DNA of 64,000 bases from an uncultured Opitutia bacterium (GTDB lineage Bacteria; Verrucomicrobiota; Verrucomicrobiia; Opitutales; Opitutaceae). Below, one piece after another: positions 8,716 through 18,200 of this stretch; position 1 is the stretch's first letter, and each line of letters starts with the position of its first letter. Below the pieces are notes generated by a model, which was not told where the DNA came from, did not search any database, and saw only the letters and a list, made by a program, of their open reading frames with translations. The stretch lies in assembly GCA_903862955.1 (NCBI GenBank), contig CAIPAH010000013.1, positions 62,001-126,000 on the forward strand, in the 5' to 3' direction. The translations under genes were made by a program, and so were the position numbers.

Positions 8716-8730
8716 GACGTTACAGCAATA

Positions 8731-8793
8731 CGTAGGTCGGGCTTTACGCCCGACGTGCCGGAAAATCATATCGGGCGTAAAGCCCGACCTACG
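8731..8793. repeat. Family A REP-like palindrome, copy 1
   Basis: Left arm cgtaggtcgggctttacgcc, right arm ggcgtaaagcccgacctacg. The arms are near-perfect complements of about 25 bases separated by a short loop. It lies between the convergent PAP2 and LysM genes. Related copies are at 29793-29852, 36869-36928 and 46556-46614, with a half copy at 53566-53590. Confidence 0.9.
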
Positions 8794-8808
8794 TCTGATG
8801 CGGACGCC

Positions 8809-9531
8809 TTACGGGATCCGCAGCTTGGCGCCGACGTAGAGGCTCTTCTCGTTCTTGAGGACGTCCTTGTTGGCCTCGAGGATTTCGGGCCAGCGGCTGG
8901 ACGTGCCGTAATATTGGCGGGCGATCTTGCCGAGCGTTTCGCCGGCGACGACGACGTGATAGCGCACCTCGGGGGTGGCCGGGGCGGGCGTGGGCATCAC
9001 GGCGGGGGCCAAAGTGGTGGGCACGCTGGTCGGCGTGAGGCGGCCGGGGACGGACGAGCCAGTGCCGGTGGCGAGGCGGGTCTTGAGGTCGTTGTTTTCC
9101 AGCGAAACGGCGGCCAGTTGGTCCTGGGTTTGGCGCAGCTGCTCGCGCAGCGCATTCGCCTGGGCGGCGACCGGGATCGCGCGCTTCGCGACTTCGAGCT
9201 GCGCCTCGAGCGCGGCTTTTTCCTCGGCGGTCTTCTGCTGGGCGGCCTTCAGCTGGTCGTTTTCCTCCTGCATCAAGGTGTAGCTGCGCAGCACGACGGC
9301 GAGCTTGGCGTCGGCGGTGTCCTGGTCCGCGACGGCGGGCGCCGGGGCCGGAGCGACGGCCGCTGCAGGGGTGGCGGCGGGCGCGACGCCAGTGGCCGGC
9401 GTGGTCGCCGGAGCGGGGGCGGTGGCCTCAGGCGCGGCCGGCGGCGTGTCGGCGGCGGAAAGGCGGGCAAGGGGAAGCGCGACCAGAAGGGTCGCGAGTG
9501 AAAGCGCAAGACGGAGCGGAGTGGGGCGCAT
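8809..9531 (-). CDS. Secreted coiled-coil protein with C-terminal LysM domain
   Basis: A 240-residue protein: signal peptide (LRLALSLATLLVALPLARLS), an Ala/Pro-rich linker to about residue 70, a coiled coil at about 73-150 and a C-terminal LysM domain at about 190-240 (YHVVVAGETLGKIARQYYG...GAKLRIP). LysM domains bind peptidoglycan glycan strands, so the protein is probably tethered to the wall in the periplasm. The coiled-coil unit AKLAVVLRSYTLMQEENDQL recurs in the next gene, and the LysM domains of the two genes are nearly identical around YYGTSSRWPEIL. The two genes are therefore paralogues over this half. Confidence 0.9.
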   Translation of the reverse strand: MRPTPLRLALSLATLLVALPLARLSAADTPPAAPEATAPAPATTPATGVAPAATPAAAVAPAPAPAVADQDTADAKLAVVLRSYTLMQEENDQLKAAQQKTAEEKAALEAQLEVAKRAIPVAAQANALREQLRQTQDQLAAVSLENNDLKTRLATGTGSSVPGRLTPTSVPTTLAPAVMPTPAPATPEVRYHVVVAGETLGKIARQYYGTSSRWPEILEANKDVLKNEKSLYVGAKLRIP

Positions 9532-9579
9532 GGCAAAAAGCTGGGCAGGAAATGACCCCGAGGCAATCTTTCGCGCGGA

Positions 9580-12500
9580 TCAGGGGATGATCAGCGTGCG
9601 GCCGACGACCAGGCTGCGCTCGTCATGCAGCGTGTCCTTGTTGGCCGCGAGAATCTCGGGCCAGCGGCTGGAGGTGCCGTAGTAAAGGCGGGAAATCTTG
9701 CCGAGGGTGTCACCGTCAACGACGACATGGGTCCGGGCCTGCGCGGCGGCGGGAGCGGGGGTGGCGGTGGTCGCCGGGAACGGGGCGCTGGGACGCGTGG
9801 GGGCGGAGACAGTGACGTTGGACGCGACGGTCGGGGCCGGATGAGTTGGCCGCGAAGATCCGGCGGCGAGGCTGAGGCGTGTCTTCAATTGCGCGTTTTC
9901 CGAGGTGAGTGCGACAGACTGGGCTTGGAGCTGGCGCAGCTCGGCGTCGCGCGCGGCGAGGTCCGCGGCGGATTTTTCCTGGGTGGACTTGAGCGCGTCG
10001 TTTTCGCCCTGCAGCGCGTTGTAGCTGCGCAGGGTCGTGGCGAGCTTGGCCTCGGTTTCCGCCTGCGCGGCGGCGGCCGCCGCAGGTGCAGCCTTGGCGT
10101 CGGCGAGTTGCTGCAGGAGCGCGGCCTTGTCCGCGGCCAGCTTTTCGCTGCTGGCCTTGAGTTGGTCGTTTTCGCCCTGGAGGACGGTGTAGCTGCGGAG
10201 GGAGACGGCGAGTTTGGCCTCGGCCTCGGCTTGGGCGCCCTTGTCCGCGGACTTCGCGGCGGTGAGCTGTTGTTGGAGCGAATCACGCTCGGCCTCGAGC
10301 GACTGGATTTGCGGGCGCAGACCGGCGGACTGGCTGACGGATTCCTTTTCCGCGGCGGTGGCGGTGGACAGCTGCGCGGAAAGCTCGGCCTGGCGGGACT
10401 CGCTGGCGGCGAGCTTCGTCTTGAGTTCGTCGACCTGCGACTGCAGCGCGCCAGCCTGCGAACGGAGCTGGGCGGCGTCGCCGGTGGCCGCAGCAGTCGC
10501 AGCGTGATCGGCCTCGAGCTTGGCAACCTGCGAACGAAGGGAGGTGATCTCGGCCTGGCCGGACTCGGCGGCAGCCCGCGCTTTTATCCCGGAGTCATTC
10601 GCGGCGGCGAGTTCCGCGGCGAGGCGGCGTGATTCGGTGCGCTCAGTGGCGAGAGCGTCCTGCAACTGGGCCACCTGCGTCGCGGCCTTGGCGGCATCCG
10701 CGCGCGCCTGCACCTCGGCGGGCGAAGGCGAATTCGCGGCTTTCAATTTCTCCTGGAGGGCGGCGAGCTGCGAGGAAAGTTCGGCGGTCTTCGCCTGAGC
10801 GGCGGCGGTGGCTTGCGCGGCGGTGCCGGCCTGGGCGAGCTGCGCGGCAAGGGCGTCCTTCTCGGTGGCGAGCTTGGCGCGGGCGGTCTCGGCGGCGTCG
10901 CGTTCGCCCACGAGGCGGACGTTTTCGGCGATGGCGTCCTTCAGGCTGGCCGCGGCCTTGGCCTGCTCGGCTTCGGCGCTGGCGGCCAAGGCTTTTGCCG
11001 GGCCGGCGTCGGCGCGCGCGGCTTCGAGATCGGAGGTGAGTTGGGTGACCTGGCTGTTGGCGCGCGCGAGGTCGGTCTTGATCGTGGCGCGTTCGGCCTC
11101 GAGGGACTGGACCTGGGTCTGCACGACGACGAGCTGGTGGGCGTAGGATTTGGCGGCGGTGTCGGCGGCGCGGGTGGTCTCGTCAGCCTTGGCCTTGGCG
11201 GCTTCGCTGTCGGCGAGCTGTTGGCGGGCGTCGGCGAGGTCGCGCTGGCTGGCCTCGAGGGTGGGGGTGAGCGCGGCGGCCTTCGTTTGGCTCACGCGGG
11301 CGGCTTCCGCGGCGGCGGTGGTTTGGGCGAGCTGGTCGGCGACAAAATCCTTCTCGCGGGCGAGCCGGGCGCGGGCGGCTTCGCTGCTGGCGAGTTTCTG
11401 GCGAAGGTCATCCTGCGTGCGGTGGGCGGTCGCGAGTTCGGCGGCGAGGGCCGTGGCTTGGCCGGCCTCGGCGGCGGGCACGGGGGCGGACTTGGCCTGT
11501 GCGAGTTGGGCCGCAAGGGCCTCCTTTTCCTTGGCGAGAGTTGCGCGGGCGGACTCGGCGGCGTCGCGTTCGGCAATGAGGCGGGTGTTCTGGCCGGCGG
11601 TGGTGGCGGCAAGAGCGCGGGCGTCGCCGCTTTCCTTGCGGGCGGTGGCCAAGTCGGCGGCGAGCGCATCGGCGCGACGGCCGGCCTCGCCTTGGGCGGC
11701 GTTGAGCGAGGAGTTGGCCGCAGTGAGTTTGGCGGCGAGCGCGACTTGGGCGGCGTCCGTGGCGGCGAGGCGGGTGTTGGCCGAGTCGAGTTGGGCTTGC
11801 ACGGCGGCGAGCTGGCTGGCGGTTTTGGCGGAAGCCTCGCGGGCCTGGGCTTGCGCCGCGGCGGTGGCTTCCTCGCGGGCGGAAGCGAGTTTTTGGGTGA
11901 GCGCGGCGATTTCTGCGGCTTGGGCCTCGGCCGTGGCGGCGGCCTTGCTGCGGGAAGCGTCGGATTGGGCGGCGAGATGGGTCTGGGCGGCGAGTTCCTC
12001 CTGCAGGCGCCCGACGGTGGCGGTTTGCGCGGCGAGTCGCTCGTTGTCCTTCGCGACCTCGGCCAGCGCGGTGGAAAGATCGTGGCCGCGCTGTTCGAGT
12101 TCCTGGGAAAGCTGCTGGGCTCGCGCGGCTTCCGCCTGCGTCGTCGCGAGAGTGGCCTTGAGCTTGTCATTGTCCTTCCAGGCGATGGCGAGTTCGTCGC
12201 TGAGTTGGCGCTTGTCCTTGCGCAGGCCGGCAATCTCGTCGGCGTCGGCGGACTCGACGGGGGCGGGTGCTGCCGGGCGGACGACCTCGGCGGGCTTCTC
12301 TGCGGGGACGGGCACAAAGGGCGCGCTGACGGCTGCGGGGGCCGGGGCGGCAACCTTCGGGGTGCTGCCGTGCGAGGACGCGACGTTCCGGGCGGCGGGT
12401 GTGCCGTGATAGGATTCGAGGAGGCGCTTGGCGGCGGCGAGCTGGTCGTCGGAGATGCGGGCGAGCACGGCGGACAGCGCCTTGCGGGAACTGCCGCTGT

Positions 12501-12720
12501 CGCCGGAGAGGGAAAGCCAGACGTAGGCCTGGGTGAGATCGGCGCCCATGTCATCGCGGCCTTCGGCGTAGGCGAGGCCGAGGTTGTATTGCGCGATGGC
12601 ATTGCCCTTCTCGGCCTTGATGCGGAGCGAGGCGATGTCCGCCGGCTCGGCGACGCTGGCGAGCGCGGCGGAAAAAACGAACACGAGGGAAAGCAGGAGT
12701 CGGCGCCGGGCGGAGTTCAT
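9580..12720 (-). CDS. Large Sel1-like / coiled-coil / LysM envelope protein
   Basis: A 1046-residue protein. It has a signal peptide (RRRLLLSLVFVFSAALASVA), a Sel1-like TPR region (about 30-110; AEKGNAIAQYNLGLAYAEG), a proline-alanine linker, about 700 residues of Ala/Glu/Gln-rich coiled coil, and a LysM domain at the end (THVVVDGDTLGKISRLYYGT). The unit 'AKLA..LRSY..LQGENDQLK' occurs twice before the LysM. The layout suggests a long periplasmic rod anchored to peptidoglycan, perhaps a scaffold. Its N-terminal half resembles the gene at 12746-13402 and its C-terminal half the gene at 8809-9531. The ATG at 12720 is chosen because it begins the signal peptide; the frame is open 132 bases further upstream. 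Confidence 0.85.
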   Translation of the reverse strand: MNSARRRLLLSLVFVFSAALASVAEPADIASLRIKAEKGNAIAQYNLGLAYAEGRDDMGADLTQAYVWLSLSGDSGSSRKALSAVLARISDDQLAAAKRLLESYHGTPAARNVASSHGSTPKVAAPAPAAVSAPFVPVPAEKPAEVVRPAAPAPVESADADEIAGLRKDKRQLSDELAIAWKDNDKLKATLATTQAEAARAQQLSQELEQRGHDLSTALAEVAKDNERLAAQTATVGRLQEELAAQTHLAAQSDASRSKAAATAEAQAAEIAALTQKLASAREEATAAAQAQAREASAKTASQLAAVQAQLDSANTRLAATDAAQVALAAKLTAANSSLNAAQGEAGRRADALAADLATARKESGDARALAATTAGQNTRLIAERDAAESARATLAKEKEALAAQLAQAKSAPVPAAEAGQATALAAELATAHRTQDDLRQKLASSEAARARLAREKDFVADQLAQTTAAAEAARVSQTKAAALTPTLEASQRDLADARQQLADSEAAKAKADETTRAADTAAKSYAHQLVVVQTQVQSLEAERATIKTDLARANSQVTQLTSDLEAARADAGPAKALAASAEAEQAKAAASLKDAIAENVRLVGERDAAETARAKLATEKDALAAQLAQAGTAAQATAAAQAKTAELSSQLAALQEKLKAANSPSPAEVQARADAAKAATQVAQLQDALATERTESRRLAAELAAANDSGIKARAAAESGQAEITSLRSQVAKLEADHAATAAATGDAAQLRSQAGALQSQVDELKTKLAASESRQAELSAQLSTATAAEKESVSQSAGLRPQIQSLEAERDSLQQQLTAAKSADKGAQAEAEAKLAVSLRSYTVLQGENDQLKASSEKLAADKAALLQQLADAKAAPAAAAAAQAETEAKLATTLRSYNALQGENDALKSTQEKSAADLAARDAELRQLQAQSVALTSENAQLKTRLSLAAGSSRPTHPAPTVASNVTVSAPTRPSAPFPATTATPAPAAAQARTHVVVDGDTLGKISRLYYGTSSRWPEILAANKDTLHDERSLVVGRTLIIP

Positions 12721-12745
12721 GGGGAAAGGCGGCCGAGTCCCTGGC

Positions 12746-13402
12746 CTAGGGTTTTTGAGCCGAAGCGGGTGGGGCGGACGGCTTGGATCCGGGGGCGGAC
12801 TCGAGCCGGGAAATCGTGGCGCGCAGCGTGGCGATCTCGGCGCGGGCGGCATCCAAGTCCGCGTGCGTCTGCTCGAGCTCCTTGCGCAGCTGGGTGGGAT
12901 CCTGCGCGTTAGCGCCGTCGGCGGGGGTGGGATTCGTGGCCGGGACGACGGGCTCGGGGACCTTGGTCAGCGGCGTGGCGGGCGCCTCGGCAGGCGGCGG
13001 GGTGGTAGTCGGAGCTTCCAGGCTGAAACCGCGCGGGGCGAGTTTCGGGGTGGCGTGGGTGGAAAGCGGGGAACTCTTGGACGCGAGCGCGGCGCGGTAG
13101 GTGTTGAGCCGGCGGCGGCCCTCGGTGAGCTGCGCGTCGGTGATGTTGCCGAGGAGGCTGTCGAGCGCCTTGCCGGTCGCGCCGCTTTCCGACGCGAGCG
13201 TGAGCCAGGCGAACGCCTCGGCGGGATCGGCGGGAGTGAGGCGGCCCTGGACGTAAACGAGGCCGAGGTTGTATTGCGCGAGCGCGTTGCCCTGTTCGGC
13301 CTTGGCGCGCAGCAGCGCGAGCTCGTCGGATTCGGCGCCGTTGAGACGGGCACAGCCGAGAACCAGCAACAGCAGAAGCGCGGCGCGGACGAGCGTGGAC
13401 AT
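12746..13402 (-). CDS. Sel1-like repeat lipoprotein with C-terminal coiled coil
   Basis: A 218-residue protein with a lipoprotein signal (MSTLVRAALLLLLVLGC; lipobox LVLGC). A Sel1-like TPR region at about 30-105 contains AEQGNALAQYNLGLVYVQG and AFAWLTLASESGATGKALDS. After a Pro/Thr-rich linker a short coiled coil (ELEQTHADLDAARAEIATL) ends the protein. It is the first of three leftward genes of shared design and precedes the 1046-residue protein by 25 bases. It probably sits in a membrane facing the periplasm. The start at 13402 places the lipobox correctly. Confidence 0.85.
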   Translation of the reverse strand: MSTLVRAALLLLLVLGCARLNGAESDELALLRAKAEQGNALAQYNLGLVYVQGRLTPADPAEAFAWLTLASESGATGKALDSLLGNITDAQLTEGRRRLNTYRAALASKSSPLSTHATPKLAPRGFSLEAPTTTPPPAEAPATPLTKVPEPVVPATNPTPADGANAQDPTQLRKELEQTHADLDAARAEIATLRATISRLESAPGSKPSAPPASAQKP

Positions 13403-13511
13403 GATAGGCTGATCCTGAGCGATTTTCACGCGGACTCAATGCGCGATTCGGCGCAACGCCTCGGCTGACAAATCTTTTACACGCTCGCGCAATCGAACTG
13501 CGAGTAGGGGG

Positions 13512-13930
13512 TTAGCGGCGGGGATTTTTTACGCGCTCGACGGCCCGGTGCCACGCGGCCAGCCGCTCGTGGGTGGCGCGTGCCGGGAGCCGGGCACGGA
13601 AGGTGCGATCGACCTGCCAGAGACGCGCGAGCTCGGAGCGATCCTTCCAATAGCCGACGGCCAGGCCGGCGAGGCAGGCGGCGCCGAGCGCGGTCGTTTC
13701 GGTGATGCGCGGACGAACGACGGGCACGCGGAGCAGCTCGGCTTGGAACTGCATGAGCGGGTTGTTGACGGTCGCGCCGCCATCCACGCGCAGTTCGCGC
13801 AACCGGCCCTTGCAGTCGGCTTCCATCGCGCGGATCAGGTCGGCGCTCTGGTAGGCGATGCTCTCGAGCGCCGCGCGCGGAGGCGTCCCAGTGTGGCGCG
13901 CCCAGGCCGGTGAAGGCGGGCACGTGGGCG
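13512..13930 (-). pseudogene. glpK: Glycerol kinase (FGGY) C-terminal remnant, frameshifted
   Basis: Only the last third of a glycerol kinase is left. One frame reads [18 protein letters not shown]; the next frame continues [38 protein letters not shown] and [19 protein letters not shown]. In intact GlpK about 15 residues (the GLTRGT region) lie between these blocks. They are missing, and the frame changes at about 13866-13876, so a small internal deletion is likely. The N-terminal ATPase half (about 330 residues) is absent; the DNA beyond 13930 does not resemble GlpK and leads into the RND operon. The gene cannot encode a functional kinase. Confidence 0.85.
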
Positions 13931-14106
13931 GCAAGCGCCGGGCGGGGGGGGAAATTTTCCGGCGCGGGCTTGCCTCGGATGGCAAGGTTGCCTAGCACCT
14001 TTACCTTTCCTTTTCAGGTCCCGGCTTCACCGCGCGGGGCAAAAGGTGCCCACTGCGAGGCCATTTGGTCCCCCGTGTGGAATAACGACTTCCAATCCCT
14101 GTCCTG

Positions 14107-15282
14107 ATGAAAACCGCCGCCCCTGCCTGCCGCCGGAATCTGATCGCCCCCGCCCTGATGGGCGCGGCCGTGTTGCTGGTCGCGGCGGGATGCGGGCCCG
14201 GGGCGGGAACGCGCACGGTTTCCGCGCCGGTCGTGCCCGTGCAGACGGCGGTGGCGGTGCAGCAGGACATGCCGCGCCGGGTTGAGTCGATCGGCAGCGT
14301 GCAGGCACTGCGGACGGTCAGCGTGAAGTCGCAGGTGGACGGCGTCATTGCGGAGGTGAATTTCAAGGAAGGCGACGAGGTGAAGGTGGGCGACCTCTTG
14401 GTGACGCTCGACCGCCGGCCGTTTGAAAACAGCCTGCTGATCGCCCGGGCGGACCTGGCGAACGCCCGCGCGATGGCGGACCAGGCGCAGGCAGACCTCG
14501 ACCGTTACCAGAAGCTCGACCGGCAGGCGGTGGTTTCGAAGGAGGAATATGTGCAATACGTCACGAAGGCCGAGACGGCGAAGGCCCAGGTGCAGGCGAA
14601 GGAGGCCGCGGTGGCCAATGCGGAATTGCAGCTGGGTTACACGCAGATCCGCGCGTCGATTGCGGGCCGCACCGGCCAGCGGCTCCTGCATGAGGGCGCG
14701 CTGGTGAAGGCCAACGACAACAGCTTCACGCTCGTCACGATCAACCAGCTGGCGCCGATCGCGGTCACTTACTCGGTCCCGGAGCAGTCGTTGAACGAGA
14801 TCCGGTCCGCCTACGCCGCCGGGCGCGCCACCGTGAGCGTGACGGAGCGAAGCACCGGGCTCACGCGTGAGAACGGGCGCCTGGAATTCATCGACAACAC
14901 GGTCGATCCCACCACGGGCATGGTGACGCTGAAGGCGGTCTTTCCCAACGAGGACGCCGCGCTCTGGCCAGGACGCTTTGTCTATGTCGTCACGCAGGTC
15001 GGCGTGGACGCGGCGGCGATCGTCGTGCCCTCCACCGCCGTGTTGAACAGCCAGAACGGCTCATCGGTCTACGTGGTGAAGGCGGATGCCACCGTGGAGC
15101 TGCGCGGCGTGAAGGTCGAGCGCACGGCGGGCGACAGCACGATTTTGAGCGATGGGGTCAAGCGGGGTGAGACGGTCGTCACCGATGGCCAGCTCCGGTT
15201 GGTGCCGGGGACGAAGGTCGAGGCGCACGAGCTCTCCGGCGCCCCCGTGGGCTCGGCCGGCAAGGCCGTCCTCGACAAATAA
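14107..15282 (+). CDS. RND efflux periplasmic adaptor (membrane fusion protein)
   Basis: A 391-residue lipoprotein of the MexA/AcrA/MdtA family. The signal ends in the lipobox LLVAAGC. Features in order: the first barrel/lipoyl half (SIGSVQALRTVSVKSQVDG), the lipoyl motif KEGDEVKVGDLLVTLDRRPF, a helical hairpin (about 110-175), the second lipoyl half (QLGYTQIRASIAGRTGQRLL), and a beta-barrel domain (DNTVDPTTGMVTLKAVFPN, LWPGRFVYV). It joins the inner-membrane pump encoded 16 bases downstream to an outer-membrane channel not present in this window. The substrate is unknown. Confidence 0.95.
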   Translation: MKTAAPACRRNLIAPALMGAAVLLVAAGCGPGAGTRTVSAPVVPVQTAVAVQQDMPRRVESIGSVQALRTVSVKSQVDGVIAEVNFKEGDEVKVGDLLVTLDRRPFENSLLIARADLANARAMADQAQADLDRYQKLDRQAVVSKEEYVQYVTKAETAKAQVQAKEAAVANAELQLGYTQIRASIAGRTGQRLLHEGALVKANDNSFTLVTINQLAPIAVTYSVPEQSLNEIRSAYAAGRATVSVTERSTGLTRENGRLEFIDNTVDPTTGMVTLKAVFPNEDAALWPGRFVYVVTQVGVDAAAIVVPSTAVLNSQNGSSVYVVKADATVELRGVKVERTAGDSTILSDGVKRGETVVTDGQLRLVPGTKVEAHELSGAPVGSAGKAVLDK

Positions 15283-15298
15283 CCCGCCGCCTCGCCCC

Positions 15299-18200
15299 AT
15301 GAACCTCCCGGAACTCTGCATCCGCCGGCCGGTGATGACGACGCTGTTGACGGCGGCGCTCTGCCTTTTCGGCGTCATGGCCTTCCGGCTCCTGCCGGTC
15401 AGCGACCTGCCGACGGTGGATTTTCCCACCATCGTGGTGGGCGCCAACCTGCCCGGCGCCACGCCGGAAACGATGTCGAGCGCCGTGGCGACCGTGCTCG
15501 AGCAGCAATTTTCCACCATCGCGGGCATCGACTCGATGACGTCGACGAGCGGCACCGGCAGCACGTCAATCACGCTGCAGTTCACCCTCGACCGGAATAT
15601 CGACGCGGCCGCGCAGGACGTGCAGGCCGCCATCGCCGCCGTGCAACGCCGGCTGCCGACGGACATGCCCTCGCCGCCGTCGCTGCGCAAAACCAATCCC
15701 GCAGACCAGCCCGTCCTCTATCTCGCGCTGAGCTCGCCGACGCTGCCGTTGTCCGTGGTGGATGAGTATGCCGAGACGATGATGTCGCAGCGCATCTCGA
15801 CCGTCGACGGCGTGTCGCAGGTGCAGGTGTTTGGCGCACAGAAATACGCGCTGCGCGTGCGGCTCGACCCGCGGTTGCTCGCCAGCCGCGGCATCACACT
15901 CAATGAGGTGCAGGCTGCGCTGAGCGCGCACAACGTCAACCAGCCGACCGGCCTGCTCGACGGCTATCGCCAGTCGGTGCAGATCCTGGCCAGCGGCCAG
16001 CTGGCCAATGCGGCGGAGTTCACGGGCGTTGTCGTCGCCTATCGCAACGGCGCCCCGGTGCGCCTGGGTGAACTCGCGCAGGTGATCGACAGCGTGCAGG
16101 ACGCGCGCGTGGCCAACTGGTATGGCGAGCGCGGCGCGGACGGAAAGCTCGACCCGGCGCGCTCGATCGTGCTCGCGGTGCAGAAGCAGCCGGGCGTCAA
16201 CACCGTCGAGGTGGTGGGCCGCGTGCGCGCGCTGCTGCCGATCTTCGCGCGCCAGCTCCCGGAGTCGGTGGAGCTCGGCGTCCTCCGCGACAACTCCGAG
16301 GCCGTCCGCGCCTCGGTCCACGACGTGGAGTTCACGCTCGTGCTGTCGGTCGCACTGGTGGTGCTGGTGATCTTCATTTTCCTCCGCTCGGTCTGGGCGA
16401 CAATCATCCCGAGCGTGGCGATCCCGATGGCGCTGCTCGGCACGTTCGTGGCGATGTATTTCTGCGGATATTCGCTCGATAACCTTTCGCTGCTCGCGCT
16501 GACGCTCTCGGTCGGGTTCGTGGTGGATGACGCCATCGTCATGCTCGAGAACATCGTCCGCTACATCGAGGGCGGCATGGGCGTGCGCGAGGCGGCGTTC
16601 AAAGGCTCCAAGGAAATCGGGTTCACCATCCTCTCGATGACGCTGTCGCTGGTGGCGGTGTTCATCCCGCTGATGTTCATGGGCGGCATCCTCGGGCGCC
16701 TGCTGCACGAGTTCGCCGTCACGATCACGGCGGCGATCCTGGTGTCGGGCGTGGTGTCGCTGACGCTGACGCCGATGCTCTGCAGCCGGTTCCTCAAGCC
16801 GCATATGAAGCCTGCGGCCGCCGGCGCGCCGCTGCACAACCGGCTGTATGACTGGAGCGAGCGCGCGTTTGCGCGGCTGCACGGGTTTTATGAGCGCACG
16901 CTCCAGCGGAGCCTGCACCACCGGCTGCTGGTGCTGGGCATCGCGTTGTTGATGGCGGTGCTGACGGGCGTGCTAATGAAGGCGCTGCCGCAGGGCTTCA
17001 TCCCGACGGACGACACCGGCATCGTGCTGGTGTTCACGGAGGCGGCGCAGGACGTCTCCTTCGAGGAAATGGTGCGCCACCAGCAGGCCGCGGCTGCGAT
17101 TGTCGCGCAGCAGCCCTACGTGGACGCCATGATGTCGGCGATGGGCGCGGGCGGTCCCAACGCGACCGCCAACCAAGGCCGTATTTTTATGCGGCTCAAG
17201 CCGCGGAGCGAACGGCCGTCGATCGACCGCATCATGAATGACCTGCGGCAGAAGCTCGCCGTGGTGCCCGGCCTGCGCGCCTACCCGCAGATCCCGCCGG
17301 CCATCCGCATCGGCGGCCAGCTGACGAAGGCGCTTTACCAATTCACGCTCGTGGGCAGCGACCTCAAGGAGCTCTACGGCGTCGCGACGGCGATGGAGAA
17401 GAAGTTCCGCGCGCTCGACCAGCTGCTCGTCGACGTCAACACCGACCTGCTTATCACGAGCCCGCAGCTGCGGGTGGACATCCAGCGCGACCGCGCCGCC
17501 ACGCTCGGCATCACGCCCAGCCAGATCGAGGACGCCCTCTACAGCGCGTTCGGCACGCGGCAGGTCTCCACCATCTACACGCCGACCAACCAGTATTACG
17601 TCATCATGGAGGTCGCGCCCGAGTTCCAGCGCGACGCCTCGGCGCTGTCGCTGATTTACCTGCGTTCGCGCGGCGGCAAACTCGTGTCGCTCGACACCGT
17701 GGCTACGTTGCGCCGCGACGTCGGCCCGCTGGTCGTGAATCACCTGGGCCAGATCCCGGCAGTGACTTTGTCGTTCAACCTCAAGTCCGGGGTTTCCCTC
17801 GGCGAGGCGACGGCGGCGATCCAGAAGATCGCGAACGAGGACCTGCCGAAAACCGTGAGCTACAGCTTTGTCGGCTCGGCGCAGGCATTCGCATCGTCCC
17901 TCGTCGGCATGGGGTTGCTGCTGATCACGGCGGTGATCGTGATCTACATCGTGCTGGGCATCCTCTACGAGGATTTCATCCACCCGCTGACGATTCTCTC
18001 CGGCCTGCCGGCGGCGAGCTTTGGCGCGCTGGTCACGCTCTGGGCCTTCCGCCAGGAGCTGAACATCATGGGCTACGTCGGCGTGATCCTGCTCATCGGC
18101 ATCGTGAAGAAGAACGCCATCATGATGGTGGATTTCGCGATTGCGAAGGAGCACGAGCAGGGGGCGTCCTACAACGCGGAGAAAGCCATCGTTGAGGCCT

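Noticed and set aside
8731-8793. Possible insertion sequence ends
   Set aside because: No transposase gene and only 63 bases; better called a REP-like element.
11150-12409. A 419-residue Ala/Ser-rich rightward frame
   Set aside because: Another antisense frame of the same coiled-coil region; composition follows the repeat, with no motif.
10813-12912. A 699-residue rightward frame opposite the large coiled-coil gene
   Set aside because: Gly/Leu-rich low-complexity translation produced by the Ala/Gln/Glu-rich repeats of the real gene on the minus strand; no domain or start context.
15566-16921. A 451-residue leftward frame opposite the RND pump
   Set aside because: Arg/His-rich translation typical of antisense frames in GC-rich genes; the pump frame has all family motifs.
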